Shown: in pieces, positions 37,266 through 46,025 of the stretch | Numbering within the stretch: the first letter of the stretch is position 1 | How the letters are laid out: each line of letters starts with the position of its first letter | DNA from: Flavobacterium oncorhynchi | GTDB taxonomy: Bacteria; Bacteroidota; Bacteroidia; Flavobacteriales; Flavobacteriaceae | Assembly (NCBI RefSeq): GCF_002217355.1 | Contig: NZ_MUHA01000024.1 | Location: forward strand, 43,273 to 107,272 | DNA: 64,000 nt | Direction: 5' to 3' | Translations under genes and position numbers: made by a program | The notes under the pieces: model-generated | The model's database searches: none | The model's input: the letters and a program-made list of their open reading frames with translations, nothing else | What the model was told of the DNA's origin: nothing

Positions 37266-39125
37266 ATGCATAAACTCTTTCTAACATACGCCTTATTCTC
37301 TATAATAACCATTTGTAACGCCCAAAATAAAGTCAAAAAAATAAATGTAAAAGACTACGGTATTACAGCTGGCACTAAAGAAAATCTAACCTCAAAAGTC
37401 AACAAACTTATTGAAGGATTAGGCAGCGAACCCGTAGAAATTATTTTCCCGAAAGGGAGATATGATTTTTATCCAGATGCCAATTATTATAGAACTTACT
37501 ACGAAAGTAATACTTATGATGCAGCTGTTAGAAAACTCGCAATACTTATAAAGGATAAAAAAAACATAACCATAAATGCACAGCAATCAGATTTTGTTTA
37601 TCATGAGCATATACAACCCTTTACTTTAGACAATGCTGAAAATATTACGATTAAAAATGTAAATATCGATTGGGATGTTCCTTTGACCTCTGAAGCTGAA
37701 GTAATAGAATCCGATGAGAATCATATCGTCATGAAGATTGACATTACTCAATCTCCTTATAAAATTCATGAAAAAGGGCTGACATTTGTAGGTGAAAATG
37801 CTAATGAAAATTGGGCATTGTCTGGAGGTTCTTGGTTAATTGAATTTGATAAAAACCACATAATTCCTGCAAATACAGGTGATAATGGTTGTGTGAAAGG
37901 GGATTTAAAAAATGTAAAATACAGCGAGATTAAACCCGGATTGGTACTCATGCAGGGAAAATTTACAAAAACGCCTGCAGTTGGAAATTTTCTTATACTA
38001 AGACATGGTACGAGAGATCATGCCGGAATGTTTTTATTTCACAGCAAAAACACCAAATTAGAGAATATCAATGTTTATCATACTTCTGGTTTAGGTATTT
38101 TGTCTCAATATTGCGAAAATATCGAAATGCGAAACGTAAACATGATTCCGAACCCGCATAAAAACCGCTATTTAAGTGGTCACGATGATGGATTACATTT
38201 TATGGGATGCAAAGGAGAAATTGTAATTGATAATTGCGATGCACAGGGTTTAATGGACGATCCTATTAATATTCACGGAACTTACGTTCCAGTAATACAA
38301 AAAATTGATGACTATGCTGTAAAATGTAAATTTGGTCAAGATATGTCGCACGGATTACTGTGGGCTGTTCCAAATGATAAAGTTGGTTTTATCCAAAAGA
38401 AAGAAATGGGAACTTTAGCCTATGGCACTGTTTCGAGTTTTGAGCCTTTAGATGTGGATCATTTCATTATTAGATTTAAAGAAAAAATCCCAAATGATCT
38501 TGATACTGGTTTTGTTTTGGAAAACCTAAGCTGGACACCTAATGCTACTATCACGAACTGTTTTGTTGGCAGTAATCGAGCTCGAGGTTATCTAATCTCA
38601 ACTCCAGGAAAAGTAATTATCGAAAATAATATTTTTGAAACCAGCGGTTCAGCAATTCTTATTGCTGGTGATGCTAATTATTGGTACGAAAGTGGTGCCG
38701 TAAAAGACATTACTATTAAAAACAATGAATTTAGATATCCTTGTAATTCATCTTATTATCAATTCTGTGAAGCCATTATCAGTATTTATCCTGAAATTCC
38801 GCAGCCAAATGCTGCACAGCCTTTTCATAAAAACATAAAAATAGAAAGCAATAGTTTTAATCCGTCAGACTACCCTATTCTATACGCCGTATCTGTAGAT
38901 GGATTAAGCTTTAAAAACAATACTATTAAACGCAGTTTTGCATTTACACCTTGGTATCCAGAAAAGTATAATTTTAGAATCGAAGCCTGCAAAAATGTAG
39001 AAATCAGCGGCAATAAAATAGGAAAAGAGGTTTTAGGAAAAAATATTCTTCTAAAAGGAATGAAACGTGAAGAGTTAAACTTAAAGAATACTGAATTGAG
39101 TGTTGAAATCGCAAAATCAATTTAA
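37266..39125 (+). CDS. GH110 alpha-1,3-galactosidase
   Basis: A 619-residue exported enzyme (signal peptide 1-19, ending ICNAQ) built as a right-handed parallel beta-helix with several PbH1 repeats (ENITIKNVNIDWDVP, NTKLENINVYHTSG, CENIEMRNVNM). The GH110-type acidic motifs are SGHDDGLHFMGCKG near residues 302-315 and GLMDDPINIHGTY near 326-338, giving the several Asp residues used in inverting hydrolysis. GH110 enzymes remove terminal alpha-1,3-linked galactose, including from blood-group-B-type or linear alpha-Gal epitopes. The missing fucose-specific evidence means subfamily A or B cannot be decided. It is the last gene of block 2, before lacI2. Confidence 0.88.
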   Translation: MHKLFLTYALFSIITICNAQNKVKKINVKDYGITAGTKENLTSKVNKLIEGLGSEPVEIIFPKGRYDFYPDANYYRTYYESNTYDAAVRKLAILIKDKKNITINAQQSDFVYHEHIQPFTLDNAENITIKNVNIDWDVPLTSEAEVIESDENHIVMKIDITQSPYKIHEKGLTFVGENANENWALSGGSWLIEFDKNHIIPANTGDNGCVKGDLKNVKYSEIKPGLVLMQGKFTKTPAVGNFLILRHGTRDHAGMFLFHSKNTKLENINVYHTSGLGILSQYCENIEMRNVNMIPNPHKNRYLSGHDDGLHFMGCKGEIVIDNCDAQGLMDDPINIHGTYVPVIQKIDDYAVKCKFGQDMSHGLLWAVPNDKVGFIQKKEMGTLAYGTVSSFEPLDVDHFIIRFKEKIPNDLDTGFVLENLSWTPNATITNCFVGSNRARGYLISTPGKVIIENNIFETSGSAILIAGDANYWYESGAVKDITIKNNEFRYPCNSSYYQFCEAIISIYPEIPQPNAAQPFHKNIKIESNSFNPSDYPILYAVSVDGLSFKNNTIKRSFAFTPWYPEKYNFRIEACKNVEISGNKIGKEVLGKNILLKGMKREELNLKNTELSVEIAKSI

Positions 39126-39169
39126 AATTTCATTACCGCATTTAAAATAAAACAAACCATTCGGTTAGC

Positions 39170-39245
39170 TATAATTTAATGCATTGAAAATAAATTTAAA
39201 TTCTGAAAAAGCAGGAATTATCTATTTTCTATGCATTAAATTATA
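39170..39245. repeat. 15-bp perfect inverted repeat upstream of lacI2
   Basis: TATAATTTAATGCAT (39170-39184) and ATGCATTAAATTATA (39231-39245) are exact complements, 46 bp apart, ending 59 bp before the lacI2 ATG. They could be a regulator-binding pair or a terminator for GH110. The stem is AT-rich. Confidence 0.5.
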
Positions 39246-39304
39246 ATACACTTATTAAATTAATTAATAGACGAATAAACGTATCGTTTTTATACAACAA
39301 TTTT

Positions 39305-40345
39305 ATGGATAGAAAACATACTATTAAGGATATCGCTAAGATGGCAGGGGTTTCAAAAGGAACTGTTGACAGAGTATTGCACAAGCGCGGAAAAGTTTCG
39401 CCGCTTGCTCTTGAAAAAGTAAATGAAGTATTAAACGTAATTAATTACGAGCCAAATCTTATTGCCCGAAATTTAAAAAACAATAAAGTTTATCATATTT
39501 GCATTCTTCTTCCCGACCCAAAAATAGATCCGTATTGGCTTCCTTGTCTAAAAGGAATTAAAGAAGCAGCACAGGAATTTAAAGCCTACAATTTACTTAT
39601 TGAGACTTTTTATTTTAATCCTGAAAAAACAAAATCTTTTTTAAGCATCAATGAAACTATTATCGAGAAATCACCTGATGCAGTTTTATTGGCTCCACTT
39701 TTTCATAAAGAAACACTTGATGCAATAAAAAAATACGAATCCTTAAATATTATTGTAAATACATTTAATAATCAGGTCGAATCGGCTGCTGTCAAAAATT
39801 TTGTCGGACAGGATTTGTATCGAAGCGGTCGTGTCGCTGCAAAATTGTTAAGCACAATTCTTGATAAAGGACACATTGCGATTATACATATTGACGAAAC
39901 CTACAAAAATGCTATTCACATGCAGGAAAAAGAAAGAGGATTCAAATCCTTTTTCAGTCAGAAAAATAATTTAGAGTATAAGATTACTACTTTAAAACTA
40001 AAAAATCCCAATTTAGAAGTTGCTTTAAAAAACTTCATCAACGAAAATCCTGACTTATCAGGCGTTTTTATAACTACTTCAAAAGCGTATCAAGTTTCTA
40101 AGATTATCAGTAAAATTAAAGACAAAAGAATACGCGTGATAGGCTATGATTTGGTTGATGAGAACGTAACTAATTTGAATCAAGGAGTAATTGATTTCCT
40201 AATTCATCAAAATCAAAAAAGACAAGTTTATTTAGGCATTATATACCTTATAGAGCATTTTCTGTTCCGTAAAGAAACTCCTGCAGTAACATTATTGCCA
40301 ATCGATATAATTAATTCTGAAAATGCTGATTTTTACCGCGCATAA
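39305..40345 (+). CDS. LacI-family transcriptional regulator (copy 2)
   Basis: A 346-residue paralogue of the regulator at 18847. The helix-turn-helix (TIKDIAKMAGVSKGTVDRVL, residues 6-25) is identical to that of copy 1, and the sensor domain is very similar (for example ILLPDPKIDPYWLPC, FNNQVES, FVGQDLY.SGRVAA, FLIHQNQKRQ). It stands directly upstream of module C and susC2, mirroring lacI1 and susC1. Differences in the sensor (Lys/Thr changes around IIHIDETYKNAIHMQ) are few, so the two may see related ligands. Its own upstream region lacks the CG-centred operator and carries a 15-bp inverted repeat instead. Confidence 0.93.
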   Translation: MDRKHTIKDIAKMAGVSKGTVDRVLHKRGKVSPLALEKVNEVLNVINYEPNLIARNLKNNKVYHICILLPDPKIDPYWLPCLKGIKEAAQEFKAYNLLIETFYFNPEKTKSFLSINETIIEKSPDAVLLAPLFHKETLDAIKKYESLNIIVNTFNNQVESAAVKNFVGQDLYRSGRVAAKLLSTILDKGHIAIIHIDETYKNAIHMQEKERGFKSFFSQKNNLEYKITTLKLKNPNLEVALKNFINENPDLSGVFITTSKAYQVSKIISKIKDKRIRVIGYDLVDENVTNLNQGVIDFLIHQNQKRQVYLGIIYLIEHFLFRKETPAVTLLPIDIINSENADFYRA

Positions 40346-40893
40346 TTTTCAATCAACCTTTCTTGTTCCTTATTCTTTTTTAATTACTTCACACAGCGAT
40401 CTATTTTAGCATCAATCGATCTAAAATATACTATTCTATTTCAAATTATCAGATTAAAAAAACAGGCAAAAAACATTCAAAAAATCATGCCTGATTTTAG
40501 TAAAGTTTCACCTCCAAATAGAAAAGAAATCAGGTCATTTTTCAAACTCTAAAATTTAGAAAATATGCTCTATTTTATCTTTCTAAAAAGCTGATAACAT
40601 TCAAACTTTTATTTTTGAATTAACCTCAGTTTCAGATTCTTTTTTATCTGTATCAGAAAACCCTAATTATGCAAAAAAACGCATAATTCAAACTATTAAA
40701 AAGTTTAATTTATTACTAGACTTTTTAATCCATAATTGCGATATTCTCATAAATACAAACAACTATTTTTCATTTTTTAAATATTAAATATTCAGACTGA
40801 AAATCTGACTAAAATGAAGAACTCACCTTGAAAGCAATTTTCTTAAAAATATCGTACCTATTTAAGTCAAAAAAAACAGTTTGCATAATTTTA
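40346..40893. other. intergenic region between lacI2 and module C
   Basis: No gene was found. A weak hairpin (AAACAGGC near 40460, GCCTGATTTT at 40489-40498) may end the lacI2 transcript. The remainder is AT-rich without clear structure. The last 35 bp (TTTAAGTCAAAAAAAA, then TAATTTTA) resemble the sequence before module B. Confidence 0.4.
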
Positions 40894-40977
40894 TGTGCTC
40901 GAGAACACAAATATCGTGTGTTCGAGCACATTTTTTGTGTTTTTTCTTGGTTAATAAAAATATAATCGATAGTTTCG
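40894..40977 (+). promoter_or_regulatory. operator-promoter module C (susC2)
   Basis: TGTGCTCGAGAACA (40894-40907), 9 bp, TGTGTTCGAGCACA (40917-40930), 16 bp, TTG (40947-40949), 20 bp, TAGTTTCG (40970-40977). Both operators are identical in sequence to those of module B, and all distances match modules A and B. The region between the TTG and TAGTTTCG (TAATAAAAATATAATCGA) is also nearly unchanged. The expected transcript start is near 40980. Confidence 0.87.
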
Positions 40978-41143
40978 TCAAATAATAAAGTTTTTAAGCG
41001 ATTTTTTTCGCCTTTTTTTGATCTATTTAAGCCTTTTTTTAGTTAGCAAAAACCAAAAAAAATAAACACTAAAAAACTTAAATAATTAAAATAAAAACAA
41101 CCAGACAAAAAACACATTTAGTAACCAAAACCAAATCAAGAGT
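40978..41143 (+). other. 5' leader of susC2
   Basis: About 165 nt lie between the expected transcript start and the ATG. The beginning (TTTTTAAGCGATTTTTTTCGC) resembles part of the susC1 leader, and the end (CAAAAAACACA, TAACCAAAA, AAATCAAGAGT) is nearly the same as there. No gene is present. Confidence 0.4.
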
Positions 41144-44100
41144 ATGAAGAAGGTATTCTCAAAAAAACCTGAAAACTTCAGGTTGCATACTGTACTTGAA
41201 AAAACTTTAAAAACAACATTATTATCTCTGTTGTCCTTAAGCTTTCAAATTACAACTGCGGCACCTGCAAAAGAAATTTCGACAAATGAAACCAGTTTCC
41301 TGGCATTTCAAAAAATTGTAAAAGGTAAAGTTGTAGATGAAAAAGGAATTCCTGTTCCCGGAGTAAATGTTAATATAAAAGGCACTACAAAAGGAGTACA
41401 AACCGATATGGATGGAAGTTTTGCCATCGAAGTTCCTAATGACAGCGCTATCTTGATCTTTACCTTTATGGGAATGCAGGATCAAGAAGTTCCAGCTGGA
41501 AACGGTATTCTGAAAATTGTTATGAAAGAAGCCGGACAGCAAATGGATGAAGTTGTTGTTGTAGGATACAGCAAAGTAAAAAAAGAAAGTTTGACAGGTT
41601 CTTTGCAAACTTTAGACAATAAAAAAATTGTAGATGTAACCACGCCTAATGTTGAAAATATGCTGGCAGGAAAAGCTACTGGAGTATTTGTAAATACAGG
41701 CGGCGGACAGCCAGGAGCAGCAGCTAAAGTAATCATTAGAGGTAGAACAACTGTCAATGGAAGTACAGACCCTTTATGGGTTATTGACGGAGTTATTGTG
41801 GGGAATACTTCAGCAAATGTAAATCCAGCTGATATTGAAACCTTGACGGTTCTTAAAGATGCAGCTTCTACGGCTGTTTATGGTTCACAAGGAGCAAATG
41901 GGGTAATTGTAGTTACTACTAAGAGTGGAAAAAATGGAAAATCTACAATTAATTTTTCTGCGAAAACTGCCATGACTTCTATAAACAATGGAAATTTCAA
42001 AATTATGAATGGCTCCGAATTATATGATTTATATGATTCATTTGCTAACAAAGAAACTTTTCAAAATGTTTGGTGGTGGAAACCGGAATTAAGAAACAAA
42101 AACTTTGATTGGTGGGATAATGCAACTCAAACGGGTATTGCAGAAGATTACAACTTATCATTCAGCGGTGGAAGTGAAACTTTTAAAAGCTATGTTTCTG
42201 TTGGTCTTTACAATGAAACTGGCGCTATAAAAGGTTACGACTACAAAAAATACAACGGTCTTATGAAGTTTGAATACAAACCAAGCAGTTGGTTTACTTT
42301 AAGACCTCAAGTAAATTTAACTAGGGAATCTGTTTTAGATAAACAGCACGATGTATACGCTTTATATGCAAATATGCCTTGGGACAGTCCTTATTTAGAA
42401 GATGGCTCTTTAGTAGGAAATGCACCAAACCCAACTTGGGTAAACACAACTGGATCAAATTATTTATATGATTTACAGTGGAACAGCAATGAATCTGAAA
42501 CATACACGGTTCGAACTAATCTTGATTTTGATATTAAGTTTACAAAATGGTTAACTTTTTCATCTGTAAATAATTATATTTTTGGCAACTCAAACTCAAG
42601 TTATTACACAGATCCAAGATCAGCAAATGGAGTTGCTGTAAAAGGAAGAATTGAAGACAACTTCGATACGTATAACAGAATTTATACCAATCAATTATTA
42701 AAATTCAACAAATCATTTGGCAGTCATTCATTTAATGCTGTTGCTGGTTATGAGTGGAATGAATACAATAAAAAATTCAGCCAAGCAATTGCAACAGGAA
42801 TTCCTCCTGGAATTGTAGCTCCAGATGCTGCTGCGGTTCCTGAAAAAGTAGCGGGTGGAAGATCACAATGGGCAGTGCAGTCTTTATTATCAAATGTAAA
42901 TTATTCGTATGATAATCGCTATTTAGCACAAGTGTCTTTCCGTCGTGATGGAGCATCAAACTTTGGAAAAAATGCACAATATGGTAATTTTTATTCTATA
43001 AGCGGTGGATGGAACATTCATAATGAATCGTTCTTTCACGCAGATTACATCAATAATTTAAAACTTAGAGCAAGTTATGGTTCAGTAGGAAACAGACCTA
43101 ATAGTTTGTACCCTCACCTGCCTTTATATTCTTTCTCAAAAAGCAGCTATAATGAAAGTCCAGGAGCGTTAATCTCACAATTGGCTAATCCTGATTTAAG
43201 CTGGGAAAAAACGTTTACAGGCGGTGTTGGTGTAGATGTAAGCTTCTTTAAACGTGTAAATATTACTTTAGACTACTACAATAAAAATACTTCTGATTTA
43301 TTGTACCAAGTGCCCCTTCCAGGTGTAATTGGAGTGAACAGTATTTGGAGAAACGTAGGTGCAGTAAACAATAGAGGTTTTGAAGCTTCTGTTAATGTTG
43401 ACATCATCAAGAATGAAAACTTAAACTGGTCGATAGATGCCAATATTGGTACTAATAAAAATAAGGTAACAAAACTTTACGGTGATAAACAAGAAATCAT
43501 TGTAGGTGACGGAAGTGGTGCTGCAGGTTCTGCAAACAAACTTTTAAAACCAGGAAATGATGTTGACAGCTGGTACGTAACGGAATGGGCTGGCGTTAAT
43601 CCTGAAAACGGAAAACCACAATGGTACACTACTGATGCCGCTGGCGAACGTGTAAAAACAAGCAATTATGGTGAAGCTTCTAAATACAGAAAAGTAGTTG
43701 GAGCCTATACTCCAGACTTTTTTGGAGGATTCTCTACTAGTTTAAACTACAAGAAATTTGATTTTGCTGCTATTTTCAGCTATTCAGTTGGTGGTGAAAT
43801 CTATAATTATGCGAGAGCAGAATTTGATTCAGATGGTGCTTATAATGACAGAAATCAAATGAAACTTCACAGCGGATGGAGCCGTTGGGAAAAACCAGGA
43901 GATATTGCGACTCATCCACAAGCACTTTATGATAACAACAGCCAATCAAACAAAGCGTCATCACGTTTCTTAGAAACTGGTACTTACTTAAAAATGAGAA
44001 GCATCACTTTTGGATACAATATGCCAATTGAGCGTCTTTATATTTCAAATTTAAGATTATATATAGCTGGAGAAAACTTGTTTACCATCAGTCATTATTC

Positions 44101-44227
44101 TGGTGTTGATCCTGAACTCCCTCCTACTTACAACTCAGCAAATCAACAATATACTATTACAGGTGTAGCAACACAAGTATATCCTTCAACGCGCAAAATT
44201 GTACTAGGACTTAACGTAACTCTTTAA
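41144..44227 (+). CDS. SusC/RagA-family TonB-dependent outer-membrane transporter (copy 2)
   Basis: A 1027-residue outer-membrane importer. The signal segment is at about 25-42 (TTLLSLLSLSFQITTAAPA), the carboxypeptidase-regulatory-like domain at about 62-140 (KGKVVDEKGIPVPGVNVNIKGT), the plug at about 147-265 (MDEVVVVGYSKVKKESLTGS, VIDGVIVG, KDAASTAVYGSQGANGVIVV) and the barrel to the end (KIVLGLNVTL). N-terminal and leader similarity to SusC1 suggests a shared origin, while the barrel has diverged, so a different part of the glycan may be taken up. It is followed after 9 bp by susD2 and is under module C. Confidence 0.95.
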   Translation: MKKVFSKKPENFRLHTVLEKTLKTTLLSLLSLSFQITTAAPAKEISTNETSFLAFQKIVKGKVVDEKGIPVPGVNVNIKGTTKGVQTDMDGSFAIEVPNDSAILIFTFMGMQDQEVPAGNGILKIVMKEAGQQMDEVVVVGYSKVKKESLTGSLQTLDNKKIVDVTTPNVENMLAGKATGVFVNTGGGQPGAAAKVIIRGRTTVNGSTDPLWVIDGVIVGNTSANVNPADIETLTVLKDAASTAVYGSQGANGVIVVTTKSGKNGKSTINFSAKTAMTSINNGNFKIMNGSELYDLYDSFANKETFQNVWWWKPELRNKNFDWWDNATQTGIAEDYNLSFSGGSETFKSYVSVGLYNETGAIKGYDYKKYNGLMKFEYKPSSWFTLRPQVNLTRESVLDKQHDVYALYANMPWDSPYLEDGSLVGNAPNPTWVNTTGSNYLYDLQWNSNESETYTVRTNLDFDIKFTKWLTFSSVNNYIFGNSNSSYYTDPRSANGVAVKGRIEDNFDTYNRIYTNQLLKFNKSFGSHSFNAVAGYEWNEYNKKFSQAIATGIPPGIVAPDAAAVPEKVAGGRSQWAVQSLLSNVNYSYDNRYLAQVSFRRDGASNFGKNAQYGNFYSISGGWNIHNESFFHADYINNLKLRASYGSVGNRPNSLYPHLPLYSFSKSSYNESPGALISQLANPDLSWEKTFTGGVGVDVSFFKRVNITLDYYNKNTSDLLYQVPLPGVIGVNSIWRNVGAVNNRGFEASVNVDIIKNENLNWSIDANIGTNKNKVTKLYGDKQEIIVGDGSGAAGSANKLLKPGNDVDSWYVTEWAGVNPENGKPQWYTTDAAGERVKTSNYGEASKYRKVVGAYTPDFFGGFSTSLNYKKFDFAAIFSYSVGGEIYNYARAEFDSDGAYNDRNQMKLHSGWSRWEKPGDIATHPQALYDNNSQSNKASSRFLETGTYLKMRSITFGYNMPIERLYISNLRLYIAGENLFTISHYSGVDPELPPTYNSANQQYTITGVATQVYPSTRKIVLGLNVTL

Positions 44228-44236
44228 AACAAAATC

Positions 44237-45934
44237 ATGAAAAAAATATTTATATTATGTATGGCAATTAGTTTTCTGTCCTCATGTGATTTAGACAGAG
44301 AGCCATTTGGTTCCTATACAAAAGACAAAATCGAAGAAGATAAAGTAGCAGCAGTAGAAGTTTTATTAAACGGCTGTTATGCACAATTAAAAGGCTGGTC
44401 TGATGTTATGCACAGAGTTGGGGAATACCCAAGTGACAATATCATGATTAGAGGAACATCTACAGATTCATTCTATTCTTTCATTTCCTATCAGCACATT
44501 CCAGACAACGATAGATTATCTGTTTTTTGGAACAACAGTTATAAGATTGTTTCACAGTCAAGTGATTTAATTAAAATGATTACAGAAGGTGAAAGCGCAA
44601 CTGTAGATCAACAACTTGGTGAAGCTTATTATTTAAGAGGCATGATCTATTTTTATTTATGCCGTACCTATGGAAGACCTTACGCACAATCACCTGAAAC
44701 TAATTTAGGTGTGCCAATTGTAAATGGATTGCCAGCAGACGTAATTAATCTTGTATTACCAGATAGATCAACAGTAAAAGATACTTATGCACAAGCGATC
44801 AGCGATCTAAAAAAAGCAGAATCTTTAATGACTGTTGACAGATCTGCAGCTTATGCTACAAAAGAAGCAGCGCAGGCAATGCTTTCAAGAGTATACTTAT
44901 ATATGAGTGGTACCTATGAAAATCCAAATCAGGATTATGCAACACTATCAATCGAGTACGCTAATAAAGTAATCAATAGTGGGAAGTATAAATTATTGAG
45001 CCGTGAAAGTTTTATGAAATCTAATACTTATGCACCGGATTCTGATGAACAAACCGAAACTATTTTTGCTGTTAAACGCGTAGCTTCAGAATTTTCAGGT
45101 TATGATCATTATTATGGAATCGGCGGTATGTATGCTAACATTCAAGGTCAAGGATGGGGCGAAATGTACGCTAGTGCAAAATACCTGGATTTATTAAGAA
45201 AATCAGGATTGAAAAAAGATGCACGTTGGGCTTTTATTGATCCGCAATACGATACAGATGAAGCCGGAACCAAAACTCAAGCATTCCGTTTTATCTACGA
45301 CATTAAAAATACAAGCGGCACTCAAACTGGTTACAACTATATGCAGCAGCCACTTAAAACAAATTCTAATGGTTCATATTATATCACAATTGGATCTACA
45401 GATTATAACTTAACAGTAGTAAATGCAGCCGAAAATCAGTACTCAATTGTGTACGACGGAAAAACATATACGGGCGAAAAAGATTATATGATGTTATTGA
45501 ATCGTGTATACCCAATGTATTACGTTACAAAATGTTCTTTGCAAAATAATGATTCTCACCTATACTCTCCTTCTATTTCAAAATTAGATGAATTGTATTT
45601 GAATATGGCAGAAGCTTATGTTAAAAAAGGAGATTATAACAGTGCATTGACAAACTTAAACATTATCCGTTCAAGATCAATCGTTGGCGGCGGTTATACA
45701 TCATTAGACAATACAAATGCAGTACAGCGTGTTGATGAAGAGCGTCAATTAGAATTAGCTTTTGAAGCACACCGTGGTTATGATGTTTATAGAAACGGAC
45801 AAACGATGACACGTCACTATCCGGGACCTCATTTACCAATGGTCGACTGGCCGGCTTCAAGCCCAAGAGTAGTACAATACATTCCGCAGTCAGAAATAAA
45901 TGCTTACCCAGGAACACTGACTCAAAACCCATAA
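44237..45934 (+). CDS. SusD/RagB-family glycan-binding lipoprotein (copy 2)
   Basis: A 565-residue surface lipoprotein (signal FILCMAISFLSSC, Cys17 acylated). Family features are GEAYYLRGMIYFYLCRTYGRPYA near 134-157, DELYLNMAEAYVKKGDYNSALTNLNIIRSRS near 452-483 and ERQLELAFEAHRGYDVYRNG near 505-524. It starts 9 bp after susC2 and is closed by a strong stem-loop. It is longer than SusD1 and not closely similar to it, suggesting a different glycan-binding site. Confidence 0.95.
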   Translation: MKKIFILCMAISFLSSCDLDREPFGSYTKDKIEEDKVAAVEVLLNGCYAQLKGWSDVMHRVGEYPSDNIMIRGTSTDSFYSFISYQHIPDNDRLSVFWNNSYKIVSQSSDLIKMITEGESATVDQQLGEAYYLRGMIYFYLCRTYGRPYAQSPETNLGVPIVNGLPADVINLVLPDRSTVKDTYAQAISDLKKAESLMTVDRSAAYATKEAAQAMLSRVYLYMSGTYENPNQDYATLSIEYANKVINSGKYKLLSRESFMKSNTYAPDSDEQTETIFAVKRVASEFSGYDHYYGIGGMYANIQGQGWGEMYASAKYLDLLRKSGLKKDARWAFIDPQYDTDEAGTKTQAFRFIYDIKNTSGTQTGYNYMQQPLKTNSNGSYYITIGSTDYNLTVVNAAENQYSIVYDGKTYTGEKDYMMLLNRVYPMYYVTKCSLQNNDSHLYSPSISKLDELYLNMAEAYVKKGDYNSALTNLNIIRSRSIVGGGYTSLDNTNAVQRVDEERQLELAFEAHRGYDVYRNGQTMTRHYPGPHLPMVDWPASSPRVVQYIPQSEINAYPGTLTQNP

Positions 45935-45954
45935 TTGTTTAGAATTGTTTTTAT

Positions 45955-46000
45955 TTTTGAAGCCTCTCTAATTTGGTTCATTAGAGAGGAACTTCAAAAA
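45955..46000 (+). terminator. stem-loop after susD2
   Basis: CCTCTCTAA at 45963-45971 pairs with TTAGAGAGG at 45981-45989, extended by TTTTTGAAG and CTTCAAAAA outside with a one-base bulge. It matches in position the stem-loop after susD1 and could dampen transcription into the enzyme genes. Confidence 0.75.
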
Positions 46001-46025
46001 AAGAAAACCTAAATTACCTATATCT

